A stretch of 6,895 bases of DNA from Actinomycetota bacterium (GCA_016210805.1 JACQTL010000398.1:1-6895), one strand, 5' to 3'. Counted from the stretch's first letter, positions 1-6,050 are shown. Numbers and translations are program-made. Notes: generated by a model not told the origin, from the letters alone.

Positions 1-12
1 GGGACCCCCCGG

Positions 13-18
13 TAGAAT
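13..18 (+). promoter_or_regulatory. Possible -10 box for the P450 gene
   Basis: TAGAAT differs from the TATAAT consensus at one position and stands out in otherwise G/C-only surroundings. It would place transcription start at about base 25, some 30 bases before the GTG start. The matching -35 region lies at or beyond the left edge and cannot be checked, so this is only a candidate. Confidence 0.3.
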
Positions 19-27
19 CGGCCAGAG

Positions 28-44
28 GGCCGCCCAGGGCGGCC
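28..44 (+). promoter_or_regulatory. Perfect 17-bp palindrome upstream of the P450 gene (operator or 5' hairpin)
   Basis: The two arms GGCCGCCC (28-35) and GGGCGGCC (37-44) are exact inverted repeats around a single A. As RNA this gives a 7-bp all-G/C stem with a CAG loop directly before the G-run that serves as ribosome binding site. As DNA it is a symmetric site at or just after the expected transcription start, a place where a dimeric repressor could bind. Both readings are inferences, and G/C-only palindromes also arise by chance in DNA this rich in G and C. Confidence 0.35.
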
Positions 45-55
45 GGGGGGGATCC

Positions 56-1291
56 GTGTCGCTGAAAGAGACCTCGACGTCGGCTCGGGAGCTCGGGTTC
101 GTGCCGTCGGACGTGGGGTTCGTGGCGAACCCGTATCCCGTGTACCGGGTGCTCAGGGACAGGTTCCCCGTCCTCCACGACGACGACACCGACCACTGGC
201 TGGTGTCCCGGTACGAGGACGTGAACGCCCTCCTCCGGGACCGCCGGTTCGGCCGGACGTACCTCCACGTGGCCTCGCACGGCGAGATGGGCCATCCCGA
301 CGACCCCGACGAGCAGATGCCGTTCTGGAACCTGATCCGGGCGGGCATCCTGGACATGGAGCCCCCCGACCACACCCGCGTGCGCAAGCTGGTCTCGAAG
401 GCCTTCACCCCCCGGATGGTCGAGGGGCTCAGGCCGTTCGTGCAGGGCTTCATGGACCGGCTGGTGGACGAGGTCCGGGGGGCCGGCGAGATCGACCTGA
501 TCGGGGCGCTGGCCGAGCCGCTCCCCGTGGCCGTGATCGCCGAGATGCTCGGCGTGCCGGAGCCCGACCGGCACCTCCTCCGCCCCTGGTCGGCCGAGAT
601 CTGCCTGATGTACGAGCTGAACCCGTCCGAGGAGCACGCCCGGCGGGCCGTGGCGGCGAGCGTCGAGTTCCACGACTACCTCAGGGAGCTCTCCCGGGAG
701 CGGCGGAAGGACCCCCGGGACGACCTGATCAGCGCGCTGACCCAGGTGGTCGACGAGGGCCGGACCCTGACGGAGGAGGAGCTGATCGGGACGTGCGTGC
801 TCCTCCTGAACGCGGGGCACGAGGCCACCGTGAACGTGACCGGGAACGGCTGGTGGGCGCTCTACCGCAACCCGGGGGAGCTGGCCCGGCTCCGGGCCGA
901 CCACGGGCTCGTCCCCCGGGCCATCGAGGAGCTGATGCGGTACGACACGCCGCTGCAGATGTTCGAGCGGTGGGTGCTCGAGGACTTCGAGCTCCACGGC
1001 GCCCGGATCCCGAGGGGCTCGGAGCTGGGCCTCCTGTTCGGCTCGGCGAACCACGACCCCTCGGTGTTCGACCGTCCCGACGAGCTGGACGTGGGGCGGG
1101 AGCACAACCCCCACGTGTCGTTCGGCGCGGGCATCCACTTCTGCCTGGGAGCGCCGCTCGCCCGGGTGGAGCTGGAGACCTCCTTCGGGACGCTGCTCCG
1201 CCGGCTCCCCGACATGGAGCTGGTGGAGGAGCCCCGGTGGAAGCCCGCCTACATCATCCGGGGGCTGAAGGAGCTCCGGGTCCGGGTGTAG
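56..1291 (+). CDS. Cytochrome P450 (soluble bacterial type)
   Basis: This is a haem-thiolate monooxygenase of 411 residues, about the usual length for soluble bacterial P450s, with no signal peptide or membrane anchor. The hallmarks are in order: the helix C motif MEPPDHTRVR (101-110), the I-helix AGHEATVN (253-260), the K-helix ExxR as E292-L-M-R295, and the haem loop FGAGIHFCLG (356-365) with C363 as the iron ligand. The I-helix has the acid (E256), but Ala257 sits where most P450s carry the O2-activating threonine, with T258 next to it; EryF (CYP107A1) is a known case of the same change. The general look is CYP107-like, but the substrate cannot be told. The GTG start follows a run of seven Gs (45-51) by four bases. 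No ferredoxin, reductase or biosynthetic partner is in view. It converges on the minus-strand housekeeping block and is probably expressed separately. Confidence 0.96.
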   Translation: MSLKETSTSARELGFVPSDVGFVANPYPVYRVLRDRFPVLHDDDTDHWLVSRYEDVNALLRDRRFGRTYLHVASHGEMGHPDDPDEQMPFWNLIRAGILDMEPPDHTRVRKLVSKAFTPRMVEGLRPFVQGFMDRLVDEVRGAGEIDLIGALAEPLPVAVIAEMLGVPEPDRHLLRPWSAEICLMYELNPSEEHARRAVAASVEFHDYLRELSRERRKDPRDDLISALTQVVDEGRTLTEEELIGTCVLLLNAGHEATVNVTGNGWWALYRNPGELARLRADHGLVPRAIEELMRYDTPLQMFERWVLEDFELHGARIPRGSELGLLFGSANHDPSVFDRPDELDVGREHNPHVSFGAGIHFCLGAPLARVELETSFGTLLRRLPDMELVEEPRWKPAYIIRGLKELRVRV

Positions 1292-1304
1292 GGGACGCCC
1301 GGCC

Positions 1305-1322
1305 GCTCCCCCGGCTGGGAGC
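1305..1322. terminator. Hairpin between the P450 gene and tRNA-Thr, possible bidirectional terminator
   Basis: GCTCCC (1305-1310) and GGGAGC (1317-1322) form a perfect 6-bp stem with a 6-base loop, lying between the stop of the P450 gene and the 3' end of the convergent tRNA, and sharing two bases with the tRNA acceptor stem. There is no T-run on either side, so it is not a classical intrinsic terminator. Its place between converging transcripts is the main reason to list it. Confidence 0.3.
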
Positions 1323-1393
1323 TGGCGGCGGGATTCGAACCCGCGACCTAGCGATTACAAGTCGCTTGCGCTACCGGACTGCGCCACGCCAGC
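1320..1393 (-). tRNA. tRNA-Thr (anticodon UGU)
   Basis: The complete cloverleaf can be read on the minus strand: acceptor GCTGGCG/CGCCAGC with all seven pairs, D stem GCGC/GCGC, anticodon stem AGCGA/TCGCT with loop CTTGTAA, a 5-base variable loop, and T stem GCGGG/CCCGC with loop TTCGAAT. The anticodon TGT (opposite 1357-1359) reads threonine ACA and related codons. The discriminator would be T (opposite 1320), followed by CCC, so the 3' CCA is not encoded and must be added by the nucleotidyltransferase. The gene starts 24 bases after the stop of the DUF1684 gene on the same strand and could be processed from that transcript. A weak TACACT box opposite 1401-1406 could also give it its own start. 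Confidence 0.97.
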
Positions 1394-1417
1394 GTGCCCG
1401 AGTGTACCGCCCGGGGC

Positions 1418-2251
1418 TCAGTGCCCCTCGTAGCGGAGCTCGCCGGCCTCGATCCGGACCGCCAGGCGGTTCCCGGGGAGGGGGAGGGCGCAGGTGGCGT
1501 ACGGCGTGAACACGCAGGGCGGGTTGTAGGCCCGGTTGAAGTCGAGGACCGTCATGCCGTCCCGGCCGGGCGGCTTCGCGTACATGTACCTGCCTCCACC
1601 GTACGTCTCCACCCCGTTCGTGGCGTCGCCGAACACGAGGAAGAGGTGCCGCTGGCCCGGCTCCCGGAACGCCTCGAGCCGGCAGGGGACGCCACCCACC
1701 TCGAACCCGAGGGCGCCGGGCACCTCGTAGCGCTCTCGGACGTGGGCCACGGTCTCCACGGCCACCTCCCGTGGGGGGCGGTACGGCTCGAAGCTTGCTC
1801 CCACCCGCCACCGCGGGTCCACGGGGAAGTGGGGCAACAGCAGGACCGGGTCGCGGGCCGGGAGAGCCGGGTCCCTGATCCGGACCCCCAGGGCTCCGTC
1901 CCGCTCGATCAGGTGGAACCGGAGCCCCTCCACCTCGAGCATCGTGGGCTCCCCTGAGGAGTCGTCCACCAGCTCGACGGTGCCCACGAGCCGCCGGTCC
2001 AGCGTCACGGCGGCCTCGCGCTCGAACGTCCCGGTGGCCCGGCCGCCCGCGACCTCGATCACCCCCGCCCGGGGCGGACCGGCGGGCAAGACCACGTCGG
2101 AGCTCGGGTCGCGCCCCACGACGTTCCGGCCCTCGCGGAGCCAGGCCAGCCCGGCCAGGGCCCGCCATCCGCCGGGAGAGTTCAGGCCGGCGATCCGCCG
2201 GGCCCGCCACGCCTCGACCTCCCGGCGGTGCGCCCCTGCCGCGCCTCCCAT
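1418..2251 (-). CDS. DUF1684 family protein (function unknown)
   Basis: I recognise this as a DUF1684 protein, a family of undefined biochemical role. From the ATG it has 277 residues. Family landmarks are an N-terminal tryptophan/arginine-rich stretch followed by GGWRALAGLAWLREGRN (27-43), the block FGDATNGVETYGGGRYMY (207-224), then DFNRAYNPPCVF (237-248) with C246 and C254, and a C-terminal NRL...AGELRYEGH. There is no signal peptide or membrane segment, so it is probably cytoplasmic. The preferred start is ATG at 2249-2251, because GGGGAGGTGA (opposite 2260-2269) lies eight bases upstream at ideal spacing. The alternative is GTG at 2261-2263, adding four residues and overlapping the rlmB stop as GTGA, like the other junctions in this block. 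Either way it is the last protein gene before tRNA-Thr and is probably co-transcribed with rlmB. Confidence 0.9.
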   Translation of the reverse strand: MGGAAGAHRREVEAWRARRIAGLNSPGGWRALAGLAWLREGRNVVGRDPSSDVVLPAGPPRAGVIEVAGGRATGTFEREAAVTLDRRLVGTVELVDDSSGEPTMLEVEGLRFHLIERDGALGVRIRDPALPARDPVLLLPHFPVDPRWRVGASFEPYRPPREVAVETVAHVRERYEVPGALGFEVGGVPCRLEAFREPGQRHLFLVFGDATNGVETYGGGRYMYAKPPGRDGMTVLDFNRAYNPPCVFTPYATCALPLPGNRLAVRIEAGELRYEGH

Positions 2252-2259
2252 CGACGTGG

Positions 2260-2269
2260 TCACCTCCCC
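2260..2269 (-). promoter_or_regulatory. Strong ribosome binding site that decides the DUF1684 start
   Basis: On the minus strand this reads GGGGAGGTGA, a near-full complement of the 16S rRNA 3' end. It ends eight bases before ATG 2249-2251, and it directly abuts or includes the alternative GTG at 2261-2263, which it could not serve well. It also contains the TGA stop of rlmB, so termination and restart are physically coupled. Confidence 0.65.
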
Positions 2270-3021
2270 GCGGTGGCCCGGGACGGGAGCACGTAGGCGT
2301 ACAGGGCCGCGGCCAGGGCCGACGAGGCGTTGAGCGACCCCACCGCCCCGCGCATCGGGAGGGAAACGAGCTCGTCGCAGGCCTCCCGGACCAGGCGGGA
2401 GAGACCCTCGCCCTCCGAGCCCAGGACGATGACGACGGGTCCCGGGGGGCAGGTGGCATCGAGGACCGATGCCGGGGCATCCTCGGCGAGCCCCACGACG
2501 GCGAACCCGGCCCCCTGGAGCCGCCGCAGGGCCCTGGGGATGTTCGCGACCACCGCGTGCGGGAGGTGGAGCAGCGCGCCCGCCGAGGCCCGCACGGCCG
2601 CCGGCGTGACCCCCGCCGCTCGCCGGGCGCGGGAGACGAGCATCGCCGCGCCGGCCGCGTCGGCCACCCGGGCCGAGGCGCCGAGGTTCTGGGGGTCGGT
2701 GATGCCGTCCAGGGCGACCACCACGGCGTCGGCGGGGAAGGGGAACCGGCCGAGGTCCGGCTCGCCGAGCGGCGAGGGCAGCTCCACCTCGGCCACCACG
2801 CCTCGATGGTCCGGAGCCAGTCGGTCCAGTCGATCCCCGGGAACCCTCCGAACGGGGACCCCGGCGGTCCGGGCCGCGGCCAGCACGTCGCGGAGGCCCT
2901 CGGTGCTCCGGGCCCCCTCGGCCACCAGCACGGAACGGGCCCGGCCGGCCCGGAGGGCCTCGGCCACCGCCCGCCGGCCCCCGAGGTGGAGGCCGCCGTC
3001 CCGGCGCCGGCGCGAGCTCAC
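2260..3021 (-). CDS. rlmB: 23S rRNA (guanosine-2'-O-)-methyltransferase, TrmH/SpoU family (RlmB-like)
   Basis: This SPOUT-class methyltransferase would use S-adenosylmethionine to 2'-O-methylate a guanosine in 23S rRNA. With start GTG 3019-3021 it has 253 residues, the normal size. Residues 12-80 resemble the small substrate-binding domain (GGRRAVAEALRAG near the start). The catalytic SpoU domain follows with its three motifs: DGITDPQNLGASAR (105-118, with N112 and R118), IVLGSEGEGL (198-207), and LPMRGAVGSLNASSA (221-235), which forms part of the knotted cofactor site. The frame is open much further upstream to 3579, but that part only shadows ispF. The chosen GTG overlaps the ispF stop as GTGA, matching the other junctions. 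No good ribosome binding site precedes it, so translational coupling is likely. The exact target (RlmB G2251 or another TrmH-family site) is inferred from family and gene neighbourhood. Confidence 0.92.
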   Translation of the reverse strand: MSSRRRRDGGLHLGGRRAVAEALRAGRARSVLVAEGARSTEGLRDVLAAARTAGVPVRRVPGDRLDRLAPDHRGVVAEVELPSPLGEPDLGRFPFPADAVVVALDGITDPQNLGASARVADAAGAAMLVSRARRAAGVTPAAVRASAGALLHLPHAVVANIPRALRRLQGAGFAVVGLAEDAPASVLDATCPPGPVVIVLGSEGEGLSRLVREACDELVSLPMRGAVGSLNASSALAAALYAYVLPSRATAGR

Positions 3022-3503
3022 GTGCGAGCCAGCACGGCCAGCGCGAAGCACGCCGCGCCGTCCCCGGCGAGCCCCAACCCCTCCGGCCTCGTGGCCTTCA
3101 CCGAGACCCCCCCGATCGGCAGGCCGAGGACCCGGGCGAGGTTCCGGCGGATCTCGTCGCGGCGGGGCCCCACCGCCGGGCGCTCGGCCACCACGGTGAG
3201 GTCGCAGGACCGGACCCGGTACCCGTGGCGGACCAGGAGGGCCTTGGCCCTGCCCAGCAGCTCCAGCCCCCCGATCCCTCCGATCGTGGGGTCGGTGTCG
3301 GGGAAGTGCTCCCCCAGGTCGCCGATCGCCGCCGCGCCCAGCATCGCATCGGCCAGGGCGTGGCAGACCACGACGGCGTCGGAGTGGCCGGCCAGCCCCG
3401 GCTCCCCCTCGAAGAGGACCCCGCCGAGGAACAGGGGGCGGGCCCGGTCCGCGGCGTGAGAGTCGAAGCCCAGCCCGAAGCGCAGCTCGTCCGACGCGTT
3501 CAC
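3018..3503 (-). CDS. ispF: 2-C-methyl-D-erythritol 2,4-cyclodiphosphate synthase, divergent
   Basis: IspF closes CDP-ME 2-phosphate to the cyclic diphosphate MEcPP, releasing CMP, in the MEP isoprenoid pathway; the family forms cytoplasmic homotrimers. The 161 residues fit the family. Metal ligands are present as D14-x-H16 and H48, with catalytic GHSD at 39-42, followed by GAAAIGDLGEHFPDTDP (56-72) and VKAT (135-138). Oddities: the second Asp of the usual SDxD signature is Val44 (codon GTC, one base from GAC); the DVH motif reads DSH; and the C-terminal GRGEG that lines the trimer core in E. coli reads GDGAA (127-130 of the usual alignment shifted here to about 147-151). The GTG start at 3501-3503 has GGAGGGGGG just upstream and overlaps the ispD stop as GTGA. 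Its place after ispD supports a real IspF. Activity is likely but not certain given the substitutions. Confidence 0.93.
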   Translation of the reverse strand: MNASDELRFGLGFDSHAADRARPLFLGGVLFEGEPGLAGHSDAVVVCHALADAMLGAAAIGDLGEHFPDTDPTIGGIGGLELLGRAKALLVRHGYRVRSCDLTVVAERPAVGPRRDEIRRNLARVLGLPIGGVSVKATRPEGLGLAGDGAACFALAVLART

Positions 3504-4282
3504 CCCCCCTCCGGGACGTCCGCGGGCTCCCCCGCCGGACCCCGGCCATCCCCGACGCCGTCGAGCCCGCCGCCCTCATCCCGGACCGCGAGCTCGGCCC
3601 TGGCCAGGTCCTCGGCGGTGGTGATCTTGAAGTTCCCGGGCTCGCCGGGGATCACGGCCACCCGGTAGCCCGCCCACTCCACCAGGGCGGCGTCGTCCGT
3701 GGCCTTCCGGCGGGCCACCCGGGCCCTCCGGTGGGCGTCGCGGAGGACCGGACCCCGGAACGCCTGGGGGGTCTGGGCCAGCACGAGGGAGTGGCGGAGC
3801 TCGGTGGCCACCACCAGGCCGCCCTCCACCCGCTTGACGGTGTCGGGGACGGGGAGCCCGGGGACCACCCCATCCGCCTCCGACAGGGCGTCCAGCACGG
3901 CCCCGAAGATCCGGGCCGACGCGAACGGACGGGCCGCGTCGTGGCAGACGATGGCCGGCGCGTCGGCCGGGACGGCCTCCAGGGCCAGCCTCACGGACTC
4001 CTGGCGGTCGGGGCCTCCCGTGATGACGAGGGCGGGCTTCCCGGCCTCGGCGACGTGGTCGACGGCCTCCTCCTCGAACCCCTCGGGCGCCGCCACGACC
4101 AGGGAGGAGACGCCCGGCGCCGACGCGGCGGAGGCGGCGGCCCGGGCCAGGATCGACCGTCCGGCCAGGGGGATGAAGGCCTTGGGCCGCCCCCCGCCGA
4201 GGCGCGTGCCCGCCCCCGCGGCGAGGAGCACGACCACGACCTCACCGGGCCCCGGCGGCGGGCCCGGAGCCCCCCCGTTCAC
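3500..4282 (-). CDS. ispD: 2-C-methyl-D-erythritol 4-phosphate cytidylyltransferase
   Basis: IspD joins MEP to CTP to give CDP-ME plus pyrophosphate, the third step of the MEP pathway, in the cytoplasm. The 260 residues carry the nucleotide-binding signature LLAAGAGTRLGGGRPK (19-34, with R27 and K34), then DRQESV (92-97), HDAARPF (114-120), VPDTVK (145-150), QTPQAF (170-175), TDDAALVEWAG (195-205) and GNFKITTAEDL (216-226, with K219). All expected catalytic residues are present. After about residue 232 there is a Gly/Asp/Glu-rich tail of roughly 28 residues that is not part of the core fold. The GTG start at 4280-4282 overlaps the stop of the PIN-TRAM gene as GTGA and has no clear ribosome binding site, so coupled translation is likely. 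It feeds ispF directly downstream; IspD and IspF are separate proteins here, not a fusion. Confidence 0.97.
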   Translation of the reverse strand: MNGGAPGPPPGPGEVVVVLLAAGAGTRLGGGRPKAFIPLAGRSILARAAASAASAPGVSSLVVAAPEGFEEEAVDHVAEAGKPALVITGGPDRQESVRLALEAVPADAPAIVCHDAARPFASARIFGAVLDALSEADGVVPGLPVPDTVKRVEGGLVVATELRHSLVLAQTPQAFRGPVLRDAHRRARVARRKATDDAALVEWAGYRVAVIPGEPGNFKITTAEDLARAELAVRDEGGGLDGVGDGRGPAGEPADVPEGG

Positions 4283-5376
4283 GAGGGGGCCGTCGGTCGG
4301 TCGGCCAGGGAGGCGAAGACCATCCTCCCCGTGGCGGTCTGGAGCACGTTGGTGACCCGGATCTCCACGTCCTGGCCGACCCGGGGGGCCCCCTCCTCGA
4401 CGACCACCATGGTCCCGTCGTCCAGGAACCCCACCCCCTGCCCGTGCTCGCGGCCCTCCCGGGTCAGGCGGACCCGGATCTCCTCCCCCGGGCTGACCGG
4501 GGCCCGGAAGACGGCGGCCACCGCGTTTATGGACCTCACGGGGACGGAGAGCGCCGTGGCCAGCTTGGCCAGGTTGGCGTCCCCGGTCACCAGGGCGCCC
4601 CCTCTTTCCCGGGCCAGGCGGACGAGGGCCCCGTCCACGTCCGGCCCGGCGTCACCCTCCACCAGGTGGACCTCCACCGTGGGGGCCCGCTGGAGCCGGG
4701 CCACGTTGTCCAGGCCCCGGCGGCCCCTGGTCCGGCGCCGGGGGTCCGAGGAGTCGGCGATCCGCTGGAGCTCCTCCAGGACCCCCGCGTGGACGAGGAG
4801 CGTCCCCGAGATGAACCCCTCCTCGACGAGGCCCATCATCCGCCCGTCGATCAGGGCGCTGGTGTCGATCACGCTGACGGACCCGGGGGCCGCCCCGGCG
4901 GCCCGGGGCTTCAGGCCGATCAGGGCGAAGAACTCGTCACGCTTGGACCGGCCGATCCTGTAGGAGACGTACGGGAGGGTCAGGTACACGAAGGCCACGG
5001 TCGGCCAGGCCGCCTCGGGAGGGAGCCGGAAGAGCGGGAAGGTGAGGAGGAACGAGATGAAGAGCCCGAGCACGAGCCCGATGGCCCCCGCGACGATCTC
5101 GGCGGCCGGCGTCTTCCGGAACTCGCGCTCCACCGACGAGACCGCCGTGGCCGTCTGCCGGCCGAAGATCCCGCCGATCACGTAGCCCACCGCGGAACCG
5201 AGGACCACCCCGAGGATCGTCTTCTCGGGACGATCCGGGCCCAGGTTCGTGGCCAGGTAGTAGCCGAGGTAGGTGGACAGGGCCACGAAGATGAGCCGGA
5301 CGAACTCGACCAGCCCCCCACGGGGGAACGCTCCCCGCGCGGGACGCTCTCGGGGCGAGGGCTCGCTCATGGCCAC
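4279..5376 (-). CDS. YacL-like membrane protein with PIN and TRAM domains
   Basis: This 365-residue protein matches the YacL family of integral membrane PIN-TRAM proteins, often found just upstream of ispD. Four hydrophobic segments lie at about 23-43, 53-72, 91-115 and 123-140. A PIN domain (VapC-like nuclease fold) follows from about 168 to 285: VIDTSALIDGR (169-179) gives D171, GVLEELQ (198-204) gives E201/E202, then D248 and TGDANL (264-269) with D266. These are the expected acidic metal ligands, so RNase activity is plausible. The end, about 293-357, is a TRAM RNA-binding domain (GQGVGFLDDGTMVVVE at 312-327). There is no adjacent antitoxin, and a housekeeping RNA role is more likely than a toxin. 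The GTG start at 5374-5376 has GGAGG nine bases upstream; an in-frame ATG two codons later (5368-5370) is possible. It lies 52 bases after carD and is probably in the same transcript. Confidence 0.93.
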   Translation of the reverse strand: MAMSEPSPRERPARGAFPRGGLVEFVRLIFVALSTYLGYYLATNLGPDRPEKTILGVVLGSAVGYVIGGIFGRQTATAVSSVEREFRKTPAAEIVAGAIGLVLGLFISFLLTFPLFRLPPEAAWPTVAFVYLTLPYVSYRIGRSKRDEFFALIGLKPRAAGAAPGSVSVIDTSALIDGRMMGLVEEGFISGTLLVHAGVLEELQRIADSSDPRRRTRGRRGLDNVARLQRAPTVEVHLVEGDAGPDVDGALVRLARERGGALVTGDANLAKLATALSVPVRSINAVAAVFRAPVSPGEEIRVRLTREGREHGQGVGFLDDGTMVVVEEGAPRVGQDVEIRVTNVLQTATGRMVFASLADRPTAPS

Positions 5377-5381
5377 AAGGT

Positions 5382-5397
5382 GCCCCCTCCGGGGGGC
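5382..5397 (-). promoter_or_regulatory. Hairpin containing the ribosome binding site of the PIN-TRAM gene
   Basis: On the minus strand GCCCCC (5397-5392) and GGGGGC (5387-5382) pair perfectly over six bases around a CGGA loop. The Shine-Dalgarno core GGAGG (5390-5386) lies in the loop and 3' arm, nine bases before the GTG start. The stem could therefore limit initiation, or act as a weak attenuator in the 52-base gap after carD. The pairing is visible; any regulatory role is inferred. Confidence 0.3.
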
Positions 5398-5428
5398 CGA
5401 TGCAACCGGGCCGATCCGAAGATGGCGG

Positions 5429-5917
5429 TCAGCTGTGGGCGTCTGCCAGCGTCTTGTCGATGAGATCCTCGGCCTTCTGCTCGGTCCCGCCCGTGGCGAA
5501 GACCAGCTCGGACACGAGGATCTGCCGGGCCTTGGCGAGCATGCGCTTCTCGCCCGCCGAAAGCCCCTTGTTCTGCTCGCGGATGGACAGGTTCCGGACC
5601 ACCTCGGTGACCTGGTAGATGTCCCCGGAGCGCAGCTTCTCGATGTTGTTCTTGAACCGGCGGCTCCAGTTGGCGGCCATCTTGGTCTCGTCCTCCTTGA
5701 GGACGTCGAGGACCTTCTTGACCTCCTGCTTGCTGACCACCTGGCGGAGGCCGACCTCCTCGGTGTTGTCGACCGGCACCATCAGGGTCAGGTCCCCGTA
5801 GGCCAGCCTGAGAACGAAGTACTTCTTCTTCTCTCCGAGGAAATCCCGCTCCCGGAGGTCTTCGATCACGGCGGCGCCGTGCTCGGGATGCACGACGGTG
5901 TCACCCTTGCGGAACAA
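5429..5917 (-). CDS. carD: CarD-family RNA polymerase-binding transcription regulator
   Basis: CarD binds the RNA polymerase beta subunit and stabilises the open complex, especially at rRNA promoters; it is essential in mycobacteria. The 162 residues match the M. tuberculosis protein closely in length and sequence. The N-terminal Tudor-like RNAP-interaction domain covers about 1-53 (FRKGDTVVHPEHGAA at 2-16). The helical DNA-binding domain has NWSRRFKNNIEKLRSGD (83-99), with W84 as the residue that wedges into the promoter bubble, and LSAGEKRMLAKARQIL (119-134). R24 corresponds to mycobacterial R25, but the position of R47 is Met46 here. The start is TTG 5915-5917: no other in-frame start lies between it and an upstream stop, and GAGGGGG sits five bases before it. 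It is the first gene of the leftward block and probably drives or is co-expressed with the genes that follow. Confidence 0.97.
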   Translation of the reverse strand: MFRKGDTVVHPEHGAAVIEDLRERDFLGEKKKYFVLRLAYGDLTLMVPVDNTEEVGLRQVVSKQEVKKVLDVLKEDETKMAANWSRRFKNNIEKLRSGDIYQVTEVVRNLSIREQNKGLSAGEKRMLAKARQILVSELVFATGGTEQKAEDLIDKTLADAHS

Positions 5918-5922
5918 ATGTG

Positions 5923-5929
5923 CCCCCTC
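5923..5929 (-). promoter_or_regulatory. Ribosome binding site fixing the TTG start of carD
   Basis: The minus strand reads GAGGGGG, five bases before TTG. Reading upstream in frame from TTG, no ATG, GTG or TTG occurs before the TGA opposite 5957-5959, so this site and the rare start codon belong together. Confidence 0.7.
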
Positions 5930-5962
5930 GTGAGAAGTCGGTGGGTGCCTCTCGGCTCACCC

Positions 5963-5991
5963 AGGGTAGCACGGCCCGGGTCCTCCCGCAA
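5963..5991 (-). promoter_or_regulatory. Putative housekeeping-sigma promoter for carD and the downstream block
   Basis: On the minus strand TTGCGG (5991-5986) is followed after exactly 17 bases by TACCCT (5968-5963), preceded by TGC as an extended -10. Start would be near 5956, giving a leader of about 39 bases. The 133-base gap 5918-6050 holds no gene, and this is the best promoter-like pair in it. The -10 is weak at its inner positions, so the call rests on spacing, the extended -10 and location. Confidence 0.5.
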
Positions 5992-6050
5992 CTCAAAAGT
6001 GCTGGTCAGGGGCCTAAATCGTCCCCCCCGCGGGCCCTCATCGCCCCCCG

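Noticed and set aside
1401..1429. Dedicated promoter for tRNA-Thr.
   Set aside because: TACACT (opposite 1401-1406) would place the start at the tRNA 5' end, but no -35 sequence is present at the right distance, so it is not listed as a separate feature.
2096..2128. FHA-like string (VGRDPSSDVVLP) in the DUF1684 protein.
   Set aside because: It resembles the start of a phosphopeptide-binding FHA domain, but the rest of the FHA pattern is missing and the conserved C-terminal blocks identify DUF1684.
3022..3579. N-terminal extension of the rlmB frame up to 3579.
   Set aside because: The extra 186 codons lie entirely over ispF and the end of ispD in another frame and are low-complexity. The GTG at 3019-3021 gives the family's normal length and the same GTGA overlap as the neighbouring junctions.
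3731..4963. A 410-codon open frame on the plus strand opposite ispD and the PIN-TRAM gene, and similar long frames elsewhere (for example 2557-3459, 4444-5463 and 5273-6196).
   Set aside because: They are antisense to genes with intact family motifs, their translations are biased in Arg, Gly, Pro and Ser as expected of shadow frames in high-GC DNA, and they show no recognisable domain.
4279..5376. PIN domain as a VapC toxin of a toxin-antitoxin pair.
   Set aside because: The protein has four membrane segments and a TRAM domain, there is no small antitoxin gene next to it, and it sits in a housekeeping block. All of this fits the YacL family.
5992..6050. Terminator for radA in the gap before carD.
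   Set aside because: Only imperfect G/C pairing (AGGGCC with GGCCCCT around a long loop) is found, and no T-run follows it closely. It is not supportable as a terminator.
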